Shown piece by piece: positions 53,294 to 62,927 of a stretch of DNA of 64,000 bases. Both the position numbers and the translations under genes were made by a program. The notes under the pieces are model-generated. The model worked only from the letters and a program-made list of their open reading frames with translations. It did not search any database and was not told the DNA's origin. Origin of the DNA: Pseudolabrys taiwanensis (GTDB lineage Bacteria; Pseudomonadota; Alphaproteobacteria; Rhizobiales; Xanthobacteraceae); assembly GCF_003367395.1 (NCBI RefSeq), contig NZ_CP031417.1, forward strand, positions 5,529,642 to 5,593,641, read 5' to 3'. The first letter of the stretch is position 1. The number at the start of each line of letters is the position of its first letter.

Positions 53294-53469
53294 ACCTGGA
53301 ACTTGTGACTGGCCGAAAATGCCTATAGCCTGTGCTAGAATCAAGGGCCCCGTTCGACGGCTGAAGATTGAACGACGAGGCGGAGCGCAGCGTAGTTTAG
53401 TCTCTTTTAGAAATGGCTCTCAATTGAGCGTTGGTATGTTCGCTTCGCCGTTTTTAGAATGTCAAATAG

Positions 53470-54255
53470 CTATTTTCTCCGGATCACCTTCGCCGGCGGC
53501 GGCTGCCAGCCTTGCGTCTCCTCATAGCGCTTGGCGTAGCGATAGAACGTGCCCTCGAAATTGCCGAAGGCGATGACGAAGCCGGCCCAGCCGTCGAGGA
53601 AGCCGCGCTTGAAGATGTAGTGCTTGATGAACGACCATAGGCCGTGCCCGAAGGCGCTGGCCATCGTCACGCGCTTGCCCTCGAGCTTGGGCACCCCGAG
53701 CGAGGAATAGCGGTTCATCTTCTTGATGACCTCTTCCAGATTGCGGAAGGGGAATTGCCAGACGGCGTTTTTCAGAACGCCGAGCGGTTTGCCGGAGAGG
53801 TTCTCGTAGCCCTCGTGCACCGGCTCGAGCGTGTAGCGCATGGCGCCCTTCTTGAAGAGCTGCGGCTGGCGGAAGTTCGGATACCAGCCCGAGCCCTTGA
53901 TCCAGCGGCCCATCATGTAGCTGCGGCGCGGCACCAGATAGACGTCGTGCGCCGCATGGCCATTGATGAGCGCAAGGATTTCGTCGCGAACCTCCTCGGT
54001 GCAGCGCTCGTCCGAATCCAGGCTGAAGATCCATTCGTGCGTACAGGCCTCCAGCGCCTTGTTGCGCAGGTCGCCGAAGCCCTTGAACTCGACCTGCACC
54101 ACGCGCGCGCCGAGCGCGGTGGCGAGTTCGGCCGTGCGGTCGGTGCTGAAGGAATCGACCACCACCACCTCGTCGGCCCACAGCACGGTGGACACGGCGG
54201 CCTCGATCTTTTCGGCTTCGTTGTAGCTGAGGATGTAGGCGGTGATCTTTGGCAT
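53470..54255 (-). CDS. Glycosyltransferase family 2 protein (LPS core type)
   Basis: The 261-residue GT-A enzyme starts ITAYILSYNEAEKIEAAV, has the donor motif IFSLDSDERCTEE (DxD-type, about 78-90) and the core-glycosyltransferase segment GRWIKGSGWYPNFRQPQLFKKG seen in WaaE/KdtX-like enzymes. It probably adds glucose to the heptose region of the LPS inner core on the cytoplasmic side. It is a minus-strand gene, divergent from the GT2 at 54387. Confidence 0.92.
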   Translation of the reverse strand: MPKITAYILSYNEAEKIEAAVSTVLWADEVVVVDSFSTDRTAELATALGARVVQVEFKGFGDLRNKALEACTHEWIFSLDSDERCTEEVRDEILALINGHAAHDVYLVPRRSYMMGRWIKGSGWYPNFRQPQLFKKGAMRYTLEPVHEGYENLSGKPLGVLKNAVWQFPFRNLEEVIKKMNRYSSLGVPKLEGKRVTMASAFGHGLWSFIKHYIFKRGFLDGWAGFVIAFGNFEGTFYRYAKRYEETQGWQPPPAKVIRRK

Positions 54256-54386
54256 CGGCGTCGGGGGGCGTGAGGAGAGGCGTTTTGCGGCGGCACCATA
54301 CCCCGCGTGCCGCGCGCGCCCTAGGGGTTTGTCCGCTTCGGCGACTTCGGCTAAGCCTCTTTCCCGACTGAAGAAAGCAGGGGCCC

Positions 54387-55223
54387 GTGGCCGAGCTGAT
54401 TTCCGTGATCGTCACCACCTACAACCGCGAGGACGCGCTCGCGGCGGTGCTGCGCTCGCTCGCGCGGCAGACCGATCCGGATTTCGAGGTGCTGGTCGCC
54501 GACGACGGCTCCGGGCCGGCGACTGCGGCGCTGGTCGAGGCCTGGAAAGCCAAGGCCGGCCACCGCGTCGAACATGTCTGGCACGAGGACAAAGGCTTCC
54601 GCGCCGCCGAGATCCGCAACCGCGCCATCCTGGCCGCGCGTGGCCGCTACTGCGTGTTTCTCGACGGCGATTGCATCGTTCGGCCCGATTTCATCGCTAC
54701 CCATCGCCAACTCGCCGAACGCGGCTGGTTCGTCACCGGCAACCGGGTGCTGCTGTCGCCGGCGCTCACCGAAAAGGTGCTGCGTGCGGACGACGCGCCG
54801 GAGGGCTGGCCGCTTGGCCGCTGGCTCGCCGAGCGCTTCCGCGGCGGCGTCAACCGGCTGTCGGCACTGTTTCATTTGCCCCTCGGGCCGTTGCGCCGCC
54901 TGCGGCGCAACGCATGGCGGGGGGCGCGTTCGTGCAACATGGGCATCTGGCGCGCCGACCTCGACAAGATCGACGGCTTCGATGCCGACTACAGCGGCTG
55001 GGGCAAAGAGGACTCGGACCTGATCGTGCGCCTCCTGCATGCCGGGGTGCAACGGAAGGACGGCACCTTCGCAACGGGCGTCATCCATCTCTGGCACAAG
55101 GAGGCCGATCGCGACCGGCTTTCCGTCAACGAGCAGAAGCTCTCCGACATCATCTCGAGCGATGACGTGCGCGCCAAGCGCGGCCTGTCGGCGTTGGTGC
55201 CGGCAAAGCGGATGGTGGAGTAG
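54387..55223 (+). CDS. Glycosyltransferase family 2 protein with galactosyltransferase-type C-terminus
   Basis: The 278-residue protein begins at GTG 54387 with LISVIVTTYNREDALAAVL. It has DDGSG at the nucleotide site, FLDGDCIVRPDFIA as metal-binding DxD, and GWGKEDSDLIVRLLHAG near 210, the acceptor-catalytic motif of the Glyco_transf_7C group. It transfers a hexose to an LPS or O-chain acceptor. The next gene (O-antigen ligase) begins 4 bases later, so the two are co-transcribed. Confidence 0.92.
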   Translation: MAELISVIVTTYNREDALAAVLRSLARQTDPDFEVLVADDGSGPATAALVEAWKAKAGHRVEHVWHEDKGFRAAEIRNRAILAARGRYCVFLDGDCIVRPDFIATHRQLAERGWFVTGNRVLLSPALTEKVLRADDAPEGWPLGRWLAERFRGGVNRLSALFHLPLGPLRRLRRNAWRGARSCNMGIWRADLDKIDGFDADYSGWGKEDSDLIVRLLHAGVQRKDGTFATGVIHLWHKEADRDRLSVNEQKLSDIISSDDVRAKRGLSALVPAKRMVE

Positions 55224-55226
55224 GCG

Positions 55227-56471
55227 ATGGCGAGCGTGTCCCTGTCCCGCCGGTTCGAACCGGCCAAGCTGATGCGGCTGGCCGACGGCCTCGCGGTCGC
55301 GACGGCGATTTCCGTGCCGTGGTCGACCTCCGCCACGCTGATCCTGATGGCACTGTGGCTGATCGCGCTGATCCCCACGCTGAGCTGGGCGGAGGTGCGG
55401 CGCGAATTGCTCACGCCGGCCGGCGGCCTGCCGGTGCTGCTGGTCGTGCTCGGTGTCGCGGGCATGTTGTGGGCCGACGTGTCGCTCCACGAGCGCTGGA
55501 AGGGGCTCGACTCCTTCCTCAAGCTGCTCGTCATCCCGCTGTTGTTCATTCAGTTCCGCCGCAGCGACAATGCGGAGCGCGTGCTCGGCGGCTTCGCCTT
55601 GTCCTGTGTGGTGCTGCTCGTCGCTTCATACGTGATGGTGCTGTGGCCGCATCCGGTGCGGCTGTTCTCGAACGACTTCGGCGTGCCGGTGAAGAGCGGA
55701 CCGAGCCAGAGCGGCGAATTCGTCACCTGCATCTTCGGCTTCACGTACCTTGCTTATGATGCCGTCGTGCGTCGGCAATGGCGGTGGATGTTCGCGCTCG
55801 CATTCGTCATGCTGGCGATGCTCGCCAACATTCTATTCGTGGCGACGAGCCGCACGGCGCTCCTCATCATTTTCGTGTTGCTGGCGCTGTTCGCGCTGAA
55901 GCAATTGCGGTGGCGCGACACGCTCATCCTGTTCGCGGCCACGGCCGCGCTGCTGGTCGTCGCCTGGTTCTCCTCGCCTTACCTGCGCGAGCGCACGACG
56001 CAGGCCTGGACCGATTACCAGAGCTACGTCGCGAGCGACGCGCGCAACTCGTCCGGCGAGCGGATCGAGTTCGCCAAACGCTCGATCGCGTTCATCAAGG
56101 AGGCGCCGTTCATCGGCCACGGCACCGGCACGATCCCGTCGCTGTTCGCCAAGGCGACGGCGGGGCAGGACGGCGCCATGGGGTCGATGACGACCAACCC
56201 GCACAATCAGACCTTCGCGGTGGCCATTCAGCTCGGCTTGCTTGGCGCCCTGGTGCTGTGGGCGATGTGGCTGGCGCATCTGTGGCTGTTCCGCAGCGGT
56301 GGTTTGATCGAATGGATCGGACTCGTGCTGGTGGTGCAGAACATCGTCGGCTCGCTACTCAACTCGCATCTGTTCGATTTCCTGCAGGGGTGGATCTACG
56401 TGATCGGCGTCGGGGTCGCGGGCGGCGCGGCCTTGAAACGTCGCGCGGCGGACACGCAACGGACGCCATGA
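55227..56471 (+). CDS. waaL: O-antigen ligase family membrane protein
   Basis: The 414-residue protein has about 11 membrane helices and one large periplasmic loop (about residues 255-330) with the Wzy_C-type motif GHGTGTIPSLF and the conserved HNQTFAVAIQLGLLG after it. It ligates O-polysaccharide from undecaprenyl-diphosphate to the lipid A core in the periplasm, or possibly polymerises it. Tight spacing with the GT2 upstream and a 4-base overlap with the GT9 downstream indicate an operon for core completion. Confidence 0.88.
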   Translation: MASVSLSRRFEPAKLMRLADGLAVATAISVPWSTSATLILMALWLIALIPTLSWAEVRRELLTPAGGLPVLLVVLGVAGMLWADVSLHERWKGLDSFLKLLVIPLLFIQFRRSDNAERVLGGFALSCVVLLVASYVMVLWPHPVRLFSNDFGVPVKSGPSQSGEFVTCIFGFTYLAYDAVVRRQWRWMFALAFVMLAMLANILFVATSRTALLIIFVLLALFALKQLRWRDTLILFAATAALLVVAWFSSPYLRERTTQAWTDYQSYVASDARNSSGERIEFAKRSIAFIKEAPFIGHGTGTIPSLFAKATAGQDGAMGSMTTNPHNQTFAVAIQLGLLGALVLWAMWLAHLWLFRSGGLIEWIGLVLVVQNIVGSLLNSHLFDFLQGWIYVIGVGVAGGAALKRRAADTQRTP

Positions 56472-57532
56472 CCGGCCGCATCGAGATCGGCGAGCGGCCG
56501 CGCATTCTGGTCATCGCGTTGCGCCGCCTGGGCGACGTGCTGCTGACGACGCCGCTGATCCGCAGCCTGCGGCGGGCCTGGCCGCAGGCGCGGATCGAGG
56601 CCTTGGTCTTCGCCGACACCGCGGGAATTCTCGCCGGCAACCCGGATGTCGACGCCGTGCTGACGATGCCGTCGCGGCCGTCCGTCCCGCAAAGTCTGGC
56701 CCTCGGGGCCCGGTTGCTCCGCCGCTACGACCTTGCCATATCGACGCAGAGCGGGGACCGTCCGACTGGCTTTGCCGTAGCCGCCGGGCGCGCGACGCTG
56801 GCGCCGGTCGAGCAGCGCCTCTCGGGGATCCTCAAGCGTGCCCTCCTGACGCGCAGCGTGCCGGTCCAGCGCGGCCTGCACCGGGTCGAGGAGATGCTGC
56901 GGCTGGCCGATGCGCTCGGCATCGCGCGGGTGGCCGAACTGGTGCCGCCCAAGCCCGAACCGTTCGAGGGGGCGCCGGCGGGGGGCTATGCGGTGATCCA
57001 TGCCGCACCGATGTTCCGCTACAAGCAGTGGACCAAAGAGGGCTGGCGAGCGCTGGCCGGCAAGCTCGCGGCGGACGGTCTGACGGTCGTCGCCACCGGC
57101 GGCCCGGCCGAAGACGAGCGGCGCTATCTGGACGATCTCTGGGCCGGAGCGCCGGTCACCCGGTTCGACGGCCGGCTCTCATGGGCGCAACTCACGGGCC
57201 TGCTCGCGGGCGCGAAGGTATTCATCGGTCCCGACACTTCGGTGACGCATCTTGCCGCGGCGACTGGGTGCCCGACCGTGGCCCTCTTTGGGCCGACCGA
57301 TCCGCGCCTGTGGGCGCCGTGGCCGGCCGGCGGGCTCGAAAGCCCCTTCGAAGCGGCCGGAACGATCCAGCAGCGCGGCAACGTGTTCCTGGTGCAGCAC
57401 GCGTTCCCGTGCACGCCCTGCCAGCTCGAAGGCTGCGAGCGGCGGCTCACGAGCTACAGCGCGTGTTTGGATGCGCTGGGCGTGGAGCGGGTGGCCGAGG
57501 CGGTTATGAGGGCGCTGATTGCGCGGCGATGA
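56468..57532 (+). CDS. Glycosyltransferase family 9 protein (heptosyltransferase III-like)
   Basis: The 354-residue GT9 protein from ATG 56468 starts PRILVIALRRLGDVLLTTPLIRSLRR and ends with the donor site VFIGPDTSVTHLAAATGCPTVALFGPTDPRLW plus a C-terminal Cys-rich FPCTPCQLEGCERR, typical of WaaQ-type enzymes. It probably adds an outer heptose or another sugar. It is the third heptosyltransferase-fold gene in the window. The start overlaps the O-antigen ligase stop. Confidence 0.9.
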   Translation: MTGRIEIGERPRILVIALRRLGDVLLTTPLIRSLRRAWPQARIEALVFADTAGILAGNPDVDAVLTMPSRPSVPQSLALGARLLRRYDLAISTQSGDRPTGFAVAAGRATLAPVEQRLSGILKRALLTRSVPVQRGLHRVEEMLRLADALGIARVAELVPPKPEPFEGAPAGGYAVIHAAPMFRYKQWTKEGWRALAGKLAADGLTVVATGGPAEDERRYLDDLWAGAPVTRFDGRLSWAQLTGLLAGAKVFIGPDTSVTHLAAATGCPTVALFGPTDPRLWAPWPAGGLESPFEAAGTIQQRGNVFLVQHAFPCTPCQLEGCERRLTSYSACLDALGVERVAEAVMRALIARR

Positions 57533-57535
57533 GGG

Positions 57536-58543
57536 CTAGGTTTTCGCGCGCTCGAAACGCAGCAGCGTCAGGCCGACCAGAACGCAGCCCAAGATGATCG
57601 CGCCGACGTGCAGCGCAAGCGACGTATTCACCAAGGTTGCCGCGGCCAGCAAAGCCAGCGCGACGTTGAGCCAGAATACGCGGCTTACGATCGCCATGAC
57701 GGTCATGCCGCCGTCGAGCGCGTGCTGATAGAAATGGTCGCGGTGCGCCTGCGTGAGTTGGGCCCCCGTCGCGGCGCGGCGGGCGAGTGTGATGGTCGCG
57801 TCCGCCGCGTAGTAAAGCGGCAAGAGGATCGCCGCGGCGAGATGGTCCTGCGCGAGAAGGATCAGCAGCCAGGCGAGCAAGAGGCCGATAGGCAGGCTAC
57901 CGACATCGCCCAGAAACAGCCTGGCGACGGGCATGTTGAAGGGCGCAAAGCCGAGCATGGCACCGCACAGCGCCAGCGCGACGAGCGTTGCCGCTGCCGG
58001 TAGTGCGCCGAAGAAGCCGAAGAGCGCGAGCGCCATGGCGACCGGCACGACCTCGGCGACGGTCATCCAGTCGATGCCATCCATGAAATTGGTGAGATTG
58101 ACGAGCCAAAGGCTGCCCACGAACAGCGCGGCGCGTTCCAGCCACCACGGCAATGCGGGAACGATGTGCAGGTCGGCAGGCAGGGCATACAGCATGGCGA
58201 GCACCGCCGCCGACTGGATGATGAGCCGCGACAGCGGCGTGAGAGGACGAATGTCGTCTGCCGCGCCGGTGACGGCGAGCACGATGGTTGCGATGCAGAT
58301 GACGACCAGCGAAGGGTCCGGCGCTCCCGGCGCCACGAGGGTAAAGATGCTTGTCGCCAGGACGACCGATGCGATCACCGCGATGCCGCCGCCTTGTGGC
58401 GTGGGCACCTTGTGTGAGGAGCGCGCGTTAGGGCGGGCGAGGGCGTAGCGAACCAGGATAGGACGGAGAGCGACGATAAGTGCTGCGGACATCGCCGCGC
58501 CGACGACGGAAACCAATGCAAGTTGGGGGTAAGTGAGGATCAT
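57536..58543 (-). CDS. WecA/MraY-like polyprenyl-phosphate sugar-1-phosphate transferase
   Basis: The 335-residue protein has about ten membrane helices and the family catalytic residues: GAADDIRPL (Asp pair about 92-93), NFMDGIDWM (about 150-158) and the loop HRDHFYQHAL (His motif). It moves a sugar 1-phosphate from a UDP donor to undecaprenyl phosphate, the first step of O-chain or exopolysaccharide synthesis. It converges with the GT9 gene, with 3 bases between stops. The donor sugar cannot be read from sequence. Confidence 0.9.
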   Translation of the reverse strand: MILTYPQLALVSVVGAAMSAALIVALRPILVRYALARPNARSSHKVPTPQGGGIAVIASVVLATSIFTLVAPGAPDPSLVVICIATIVLAVTGAADDIRPLTPLSRLIIQSAAVLAMLYALPADLHIVPALPWWLERAALFVGSLWLVNLTNFMDGIDWMTVAEVVPVAMALALFGFFGALPAAATLVALALCGAMLGFAPFNMPVARLFLGDVGSLPIGLLLAWLLILLAQDHLAAAILLPLYYAADATITLARRAATGAQLTQAHRDHFYQHALDGGMTVMAIVSRVFWLNVALALLAAATLVNTSLALHVGAIILGCVLVGLTLLRFERAKT

Positions 58544-58920
58544 CGTCTGGCACGTGTCGTAATCGGTATAAGCCTAAAATAGGTATTCAATGCTGCTTCG
58601 ACTTTTCGGGTTTGTCCGCCAAATGCAACCCGATACCTTCGCGGCGGTTTGACCTTGATTGGTCGAGCGGGTCTATGATGCTTTTGCGACATTGGGTGAG
58701 AAAGCGACGGTCCGGCGACGCGGCCCCCGGAGGGTTAGTGGCGACCAAATCCGCCTTAACATCTCTCAGAAATCGCAAAACGCCGCCAAATACAACTCGG
58801 CACGCGGTATCGCGTGTGCTAATAGCGCTTGCCGGGCGGGGCAGACACGGGAGCCTAATTTTAAGGCACCACGGGGCGCTTATACTCCGCCATGCCAATA
58901 GTGTCGAAGACTAAGGGGCT
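58544..58920. other. Gene-free spacer at the border of the heptose cluster
   Basis: About 377 bases have no credible gene. Codon use of the short frames is poor. TATACT at 58881-58886, about 35 bases before the next start, is a possible -10 element, but no good -35 pairs with it. From here on, the base composition is visibly more A/T-rich, so this is likely the boundary of an acquired or differently evolving block. Confidence 0.5.
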
Positions 58921-59511
58921 ATGTTGATGACGCACGCCGCTACGTTCCTGCAGGAAGTATCCCAGATTGCCGACCAGCTTGTGCCCGACGAAATTGAGGC
59001 ACTGTGCAACGAACTGGTGCAATTGCGGGAACAGGAAGGGCGCCTGTTTATCCTTGGCGTCGGCGGTAGCGCGGGAAACTGCGGTCACGCCGTTAATGAC
59101 TTTCGTAAATTGTGCGGCATCGAAGCCTATGCGCCGACGGACAACGTCTCCGAATTGACTGCGCGCACAAACGATGAAGGCTGGCCGACCGTTTTCTCCG
59201 AATGGCTCAAAGTCAGTCGTGCCAACGCCAAAGATGCGGTTCTCATTTTCTCGGTCGGTGGCGGCAATCTGGAAAAAAATGTCAGCCCCAACATTGTCAG
59301 CGCCATCCAGGAGGCGAAGGCGCGTGGACTTAAAGTTTTGGGGATCGTCGGACGCGACGGCGGTTATACAAAGAAGGCCGGGGACGTCGTCGTCGTTATT
59401 CCGACCGTCGCAGAGTCGCGCGTGACACCGCACGCTGAAGCCTTTCAGGGCGTCGTCTGGCATTGCCTCGTATCGCATCCGAAGCTGCAGAAGATGGCTA
59501 CTAAATGGTGA
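58921..59511 (+). CDS. gmhA: SIS-domain phosphoheptose isomerase
   Basis: The 196-residue protein has the GmhA/DiaA-type SIS fold: LGVGGSAGNCGHAVNDF (about 43-58) binds the phosphate, LIFSVGGGNLEKNVSPNIV is the second loop, and HAEAFQGVVWHCL the C-terminal helix. It should isomerise sedoheptulose 7-phosphate to D,D-heptose 7-phosphate. Canonical GmhA reads SGNGGSA-type motifs; the VGGSAGN variant here suggests a subfamily linked to capsule or S-layer heptose. It overlaps gmhB by 7 bases. Confidence 0.82.
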   Translation: MLMTHAATFLQEVSQIADQLVPDEIEALCNELVQLREQEGRLFILGVGGSAGNCGHAVNDFRKLCGIEAYAPTDNVSELTARTNDEGWPTVFSEWLKVSRANAKDAVLIFSVGGGNLEKNVSPNIVSAIQEAKARGLKVLGIVGRDGGYTKKAGDVVVVIPTVAESRVTPHAEAFQGVVWHCLVSHPKLQKMATKW

Positions 59512-60068
59512 GGCGGGCTGTCTTCCTAGACCGCGACGGCGTGATCAATGCCAACGTCGAGCGCGACGGCAGGCCTGTCGCGCCGCGGCGGATGGAGGAT
59601 TTTCGTCTGCTGCCTGGCGTCACTGAGGCGGTACAGCGTCTGAAGGACGCCGGATTTCTGATTGTTGTCGTTACGAACCAGCCCGATGTGCGGACCGGGC
59701 ACATCAGTGCGGAAACGATAAAGGCAATGCATGCGGAACTCCGCAACCAAATGCCGCTAGATGACATTAAAGCATGCTTCCATGTTGATGCTGACAATTG
59801 CCTTTGCCGGAAGCCGCGGCCTGGGATGATCCTCGATGCCGCGCGGGAATTCGATATCGACCTTCCCAAGAGTTATGTCGTCGGGGACCGCTGGCGCGAC
59901 ATCGAATCGGGAAGAAATGCCGGGTGTTTGACGATTCTCGTCGATTGCGGCTATGAGCAGGACGGTCCATTGCGCCCCACCGCGACCGTGCGATCGCTTG
60001 TGGAGGCCGCTGCCGTGATCATTGATGGCAGGTCAGATAACCAAGCTGCTGAAGGAATAGGGACATGA
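59505..60068 (+). CDS. gmhB: D-glycero-D-manno-heptose 1,7-bisphosphate 7-phosphatase
   Basis: The 187-residue HAD phosphatase has FLDRDGVINANVE (nucleophile and acid Asp, about 7-11), the Thr-containing VVTNQPDVRTGHI, the zinc-binding Cys-x-His segments ACFHVDADNCLCRKPRPG and the distal Asp in VVGDRWRDIESG. It removes the 7-phosphate to give heptose 1-phosphate. The start overlaps the gmhA stop and its end overlaps the transaldolase-like gene by 4 bases. Confidence 0.93.
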   Translation: MVRRAVFLDRDGVINANVERDGRPVAPRRMEDFRLLPGVTEAVQRLKDAGFLIVVVTNQPDVRTGHISAETIKAMHAELRNQMPLDDIKACFHVDADNCLCRKPRPGMILDAAREFDIDLPKSYVVGDRWRDIESGRNAGCLTILVDCGYEQDGPLRPTATVRSLVEAAAVIIDGRSDNQAAEGIGT

Positions 60069-60814
60069 ACGCGCCGAGCGTCGAGCAACTGAAGATCAAG
60101 ATCTATGCGGATGGGGCCGATCTCAAGGCCATGCGCACGGCCGCTTCAAATCCCCTGATCAAGGGTTTCACGACGAACCCAACGCTGATGCGTCAAGCGG
60201 GCATCAACGACTACAAGGCATTTGCACTCGAGGTTCTTAAGGCCATTCCCGATCGGCCGATCTCGTTTGAGGTCTTTGCCGACGATTTTCCGACCATGGA
60301 AGATCAAGCTCGTGAGATCGCGTCTTGGGGCGACAACGTTTATGTCAAGATTCCCGTGAGCAATACAAAAGGTGAATTCGCTGGTCCGCTTCTAGCCACG
60401 CTCGCGCATGCGGGAATTAAACTCAATGTCACTGCCATCATGACGTTGGATCAGGTTTCGCGTGTCGGCGCTGCGTTGTCCGCCGATGTCCCAGCGGTCG
60501 TGTCGGTGTTCGCCGGCCGTATCGCGGACACCGGTCGGGATCCAGTTCCGCATATGGCGGAGTCGCTTCATCGGCTCGCGGGCCTGCCAAAGGCAGAGCT
60601 TTTGTGGGCGAGTCCCCGCGAGGTTCTGAACATCTTCCAGGCGGATCAAATTGGATGTCACATTATTACAGTGACGGGCGATCACCTGAAGAAGTTGTCG
60701 CTAGTCGCTAAAGATCTCGACGAGTATTCGAGAGAGACCGTAACGATGTTCCACAATGATGCGGTCTCGGCGGGGTTCAATATTCCGCTTGCGGCCAAAC
60801 GCGCAGCCTCATAA
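60065..60814 (+). CDS. Transaldolase family protein in a heptose cluster
   Basis: The 249-residue TIM-barrel protein resembles short transaldolase / fructose 6-phosphate aldolase enzymes: IYADGADLKAMR, GFTTNPTLMRQAG, the Schiff-base Lys in VYVKIPVSNTKGE, and VSVFAGRIADTGRDP. It probably makes sedoheptulose 7-phosphate, the substrate of the isomerase two genes upstream, giving the cluster a dedicated precursor supply. It is coupled to gmhB by a 4-base overlap. Simple aldol cleavage activity is an alternative. Confidence 0.88.
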   Translation: MNAPSVEQLKIKIYADGADLKAMRTAASNPLIKGFTTNPTLMRQAGINDYKAFALEVLKAIPDRPISFEVFADDFPTMEDQAREIASWGDNVYVKIPVSNTKGEFAGPLLATLAHAGIKLNVTAIMTLDQVSRVGAALSADVPAVVSVFAGRIADTGRDPVPHMAESLHRLAGLPKAELLWASPREVLNIFQADQIGCHIITVTGDHLKKLSLVAKDLDEYSRETVTMFHNDAVSAGFNIPLAAKRAAS

Positions 60815-60898
60815 TAAATGCTCAACTGCTGAGAGATCGTGGCAGGGCGCCTCGATGGGGGTGGTCGCCGAGCAGCGTTTCTGGGGGATCAAGGTCGT

Positions 60899-61906
60899 AT
60901 GGCTTCCAAATTCAAGAACGTTCTCGTCACCGGCGGTGCGGGTTATGTCGGTCACGTGTTGACGCCGCGCCTGCTTGCGGCGGGTTATAATGTCACCGTC
61001 TATGACTCTCTTTTCTTTGGTTGCCGCCTGCCAAACGACCCCAAGCTGCGCGTCATCAAAGGAGATATTCGCGATACGGCGAAGATCGCCGAAGCGATGA
61101 AAGGGCAGGACGCGGTCCTGCACCTCGCTTGCATCTCCAACGACGCGAGCTTCGAACTTGATGAGAATTTGTCGAAGACCATCAACTTCGATTGCTTTGA
61201 GTCGATCGTCGTGGCGGCGAAGAGCGCAGGCGTGAATCGCTTCGTTTATTGCTCATCTAGCTCGGTTTACGGCGTCAGCGACTCGCCGAACGTTACCGAA
61301 GATCATCCGCTCGTTCCGCTCACGCTGTACAACAAGTTCAAGGGCATGTGCGAGCCGGTGCTGTGGCAGCACAAGGCTGACAACTTCACCTGCGTTACCA
61401 TTCGCCCGGCGACGGTCTGCGGCTATAGTCCGCGCACGCGTCTCGATCTCTCGGTCAATATTCTGACCAATCACGCCATCAACAAGGGTGTGATCACGGT
61501 GTTTGGTGGCACGCAAATGCGTCCGAACCTGCATGTTGAGGATATGGTCGACGCCTATCAGCTCATGCTCGAGGCTCCGCACGAGAAGATTCAAGGCGAA
61601 ACCTTCAACATCGGCTTTCAGAATCACTCGATTGCCAACATCGCGCAGATCGTGAAAAAGGTCGTCGAAGAGACCTTCCCGGAGAAGGGCGAGATCGGCA
61701 TCGTCACCACGCCGTCGGACGATAATCGCTCGTATCACGTCAATTCGGATAAAATTAAGCGCGTGCTGGGCTTCACGGCCAAGCGTACGATCGAGGATGC
61801 TGTTCGCGATCTGTGCCGCGCCTTCAAGAACTACATGCTGCCGAATAGCTTCGATGAGGACTGGTATTACAACGTCCGCACGATGAAGAAGATTGGCGCG
61901 AAGTAA
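60899..61906 (+). CDS. NAD-dependent nucleotide-sugar epimerase/dehydratase (first of two)
   Basis: The 335-residue extended SDR protein from ATG 60899 has VTGGAGYVGHVLTPRLL, the substrate Ser triplet in YCSSSSVYGVSD and Tyr-x3-Lys in LYNKFKG. It resembles epimerases that act on NDP-sugars with a variable C-terminus (TFNIGFQNHSIANIA). Given the neighbours it may act on an NDP-heptose or its 4-keto form. The exact reaction is not predictable. The ATG at 60899 has weak ribosome-binding similarity. Confidence 0.88.
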   Translation: MASKFKNVLVTGGAGYVGHVLTPRLLAAGYNVTVYDSLFFGCRLPNDPKLRVIKGDIRDTAKIAEAMKGQDAVLHLACISNDASFELDENLSKTINFDCFESIVVAAKSAGVNRFVYCSSSSVYGVSDSPNVTEDHPLVPLTLYNKFKGMCEPVLWQHKADNFTCVTIRPATVCGYSPRTRLDLSVNILTNHAINKGVITVFGGTQMRPNLHVEDMVDAYQLMLEAPHEKIQGETFNIGFQNHSIANIAQIVKKVVEETFPEKGEIGIVTTPSDDNRSYHVNSDKIKRVLGFTAKRTIEDAVRDLCRAFKNYMLPNSFDEDWYYNVRTMKKIGAK

Positions 61907-61922
61907 GAAGATTGGCTGAAAA

Positions 61923-62924
61923 ATGACCGCGCGCAAGACCGCGATTGTCACCGGTGGTGCCGGATTCATCGGGAGCCACATGGTCGATCTGCTGATCGAC
62001 GAGGGCTACGAAGTCCGCGTCATCGATAGCTTGGTCGGTGGTCGCGAGGCGAATATCGCGCACCACAAGGACAATCCGCGCTTCACCTTCCGCGCGTCCG
62101 ATATCCGCGAGTATCAGCCCGGCGACTCGCTGTTCGACGGCGTTGACTATGTCATTCACTTTGCCGGCATCGGCGACATCGTGCCCTCGATCGAACGGCC
62201 GATGGAATACATGTCGGCGAACGTGCAGGGCACCGTGCATATGCTCGAGTGCGCTAGGCGTGCGGGCGTAAAAAAGTTCGTCTACGCGGCTTCATCATCT
62301 TGCTACGGGTTGGCGCAGACGCCGACGCGCGAGGATCACCCGATCGATCCGCAGTATCCCTATGCGCTGTCGAAGTACCAGGGCGAACAGGCTGCGTTCC
62401 ACTGGCAGCGTGTCTACAATCTGCCGGTCAATGCGATCCGCATCTTCAACGCATACGGCACGCGCTCGCGTACTTCAGGCGCCTATGGCGCGGTGTTCGG
62501 TGTGTTTCTCAAACAGAAGCTTGCCGGCAAGCCGTTCACCGTCGTTGGGGATGGCTCCCAGCGGCGTGATTTCCTTTACGTTACCGATGTTGCCCGGGCC
62601 TTCTACGCGGCCGCGATCACGGACAAGGTCGGCGAGATCTGGAATCTTGGTGCGGGTGACCCGCAGTCGGTCAATAAGCTGGTCTCGCTTTTGGGCGGAC
62701 CGGTGGTGCACATTCCCAAGCGTCCGGGAGAGCCGGACGTCACTTTTGCCGATATTTCCAAGATTACGAACGATCTCGGTTGGAAGCAGCAGGTGAGCTT
62801 CGAAGAGGGCGTTGGCAGGATCGTTGCGGAGATCGATTACTGGCGCGATGCGCCGCTTTGGGATCCGGATTCTATAGCTAAGGCTACTGCCGGTTGGTTT
62901 GAAGCGTTGTCGCCGCGGGGCTGA
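61923..62924 (+). CDS. NAD-dependent nucleotide-sugar epimerase/dehydratase (second of two)
   Basis: The 333-residue extended SDR protein has VTGGAGFIGSHMVDLL, an active Ser in YAASSSCYG and Tyr-x3-Lys in YPYALSK. Later motifs (RIFNAYGTRSRTSGAYGAVFG, GDGSQRRDFLYVTDVARA) are those of UDP-glucose 4-epimerase and UDP-glucuronate 4-epimerase-like enzymes. It follows the first epimerase by 16 bases. It could epimerise the hexose or heptose donor used with this cluster. Confidence 0.9.
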   Translation: MTARKTAIVTGGAGFIGSHMVDLLIDEGYEVRVIDSLVGGREANIAHHKDNPRFTFRASDIREYQPGDSLFDGVDYVIHFAGIGDIVPSIERPMEYMSANVQGTVHMLECARRAGVKKFVYAASSSCYGLAQTPTREDHPIDPQYPYALSKYQGEQAAFHWQRVYNLPVNAIRIFNAYGTRSRTSGAYGAVFGVFLKQKLAGKPFTVVGDGSQRRDFLYVTDVARAFYAAAITDKVGEIWNLGAGDPQSVNKLVSLLGGPVVHIPKRPGEPDVTFADISKITNDLGWKQQVSFEEGVGRIVAEIDYWRDAPLWDPDSIAKATAGWFEALSPRG

Positions 62925-62927
62925 GCC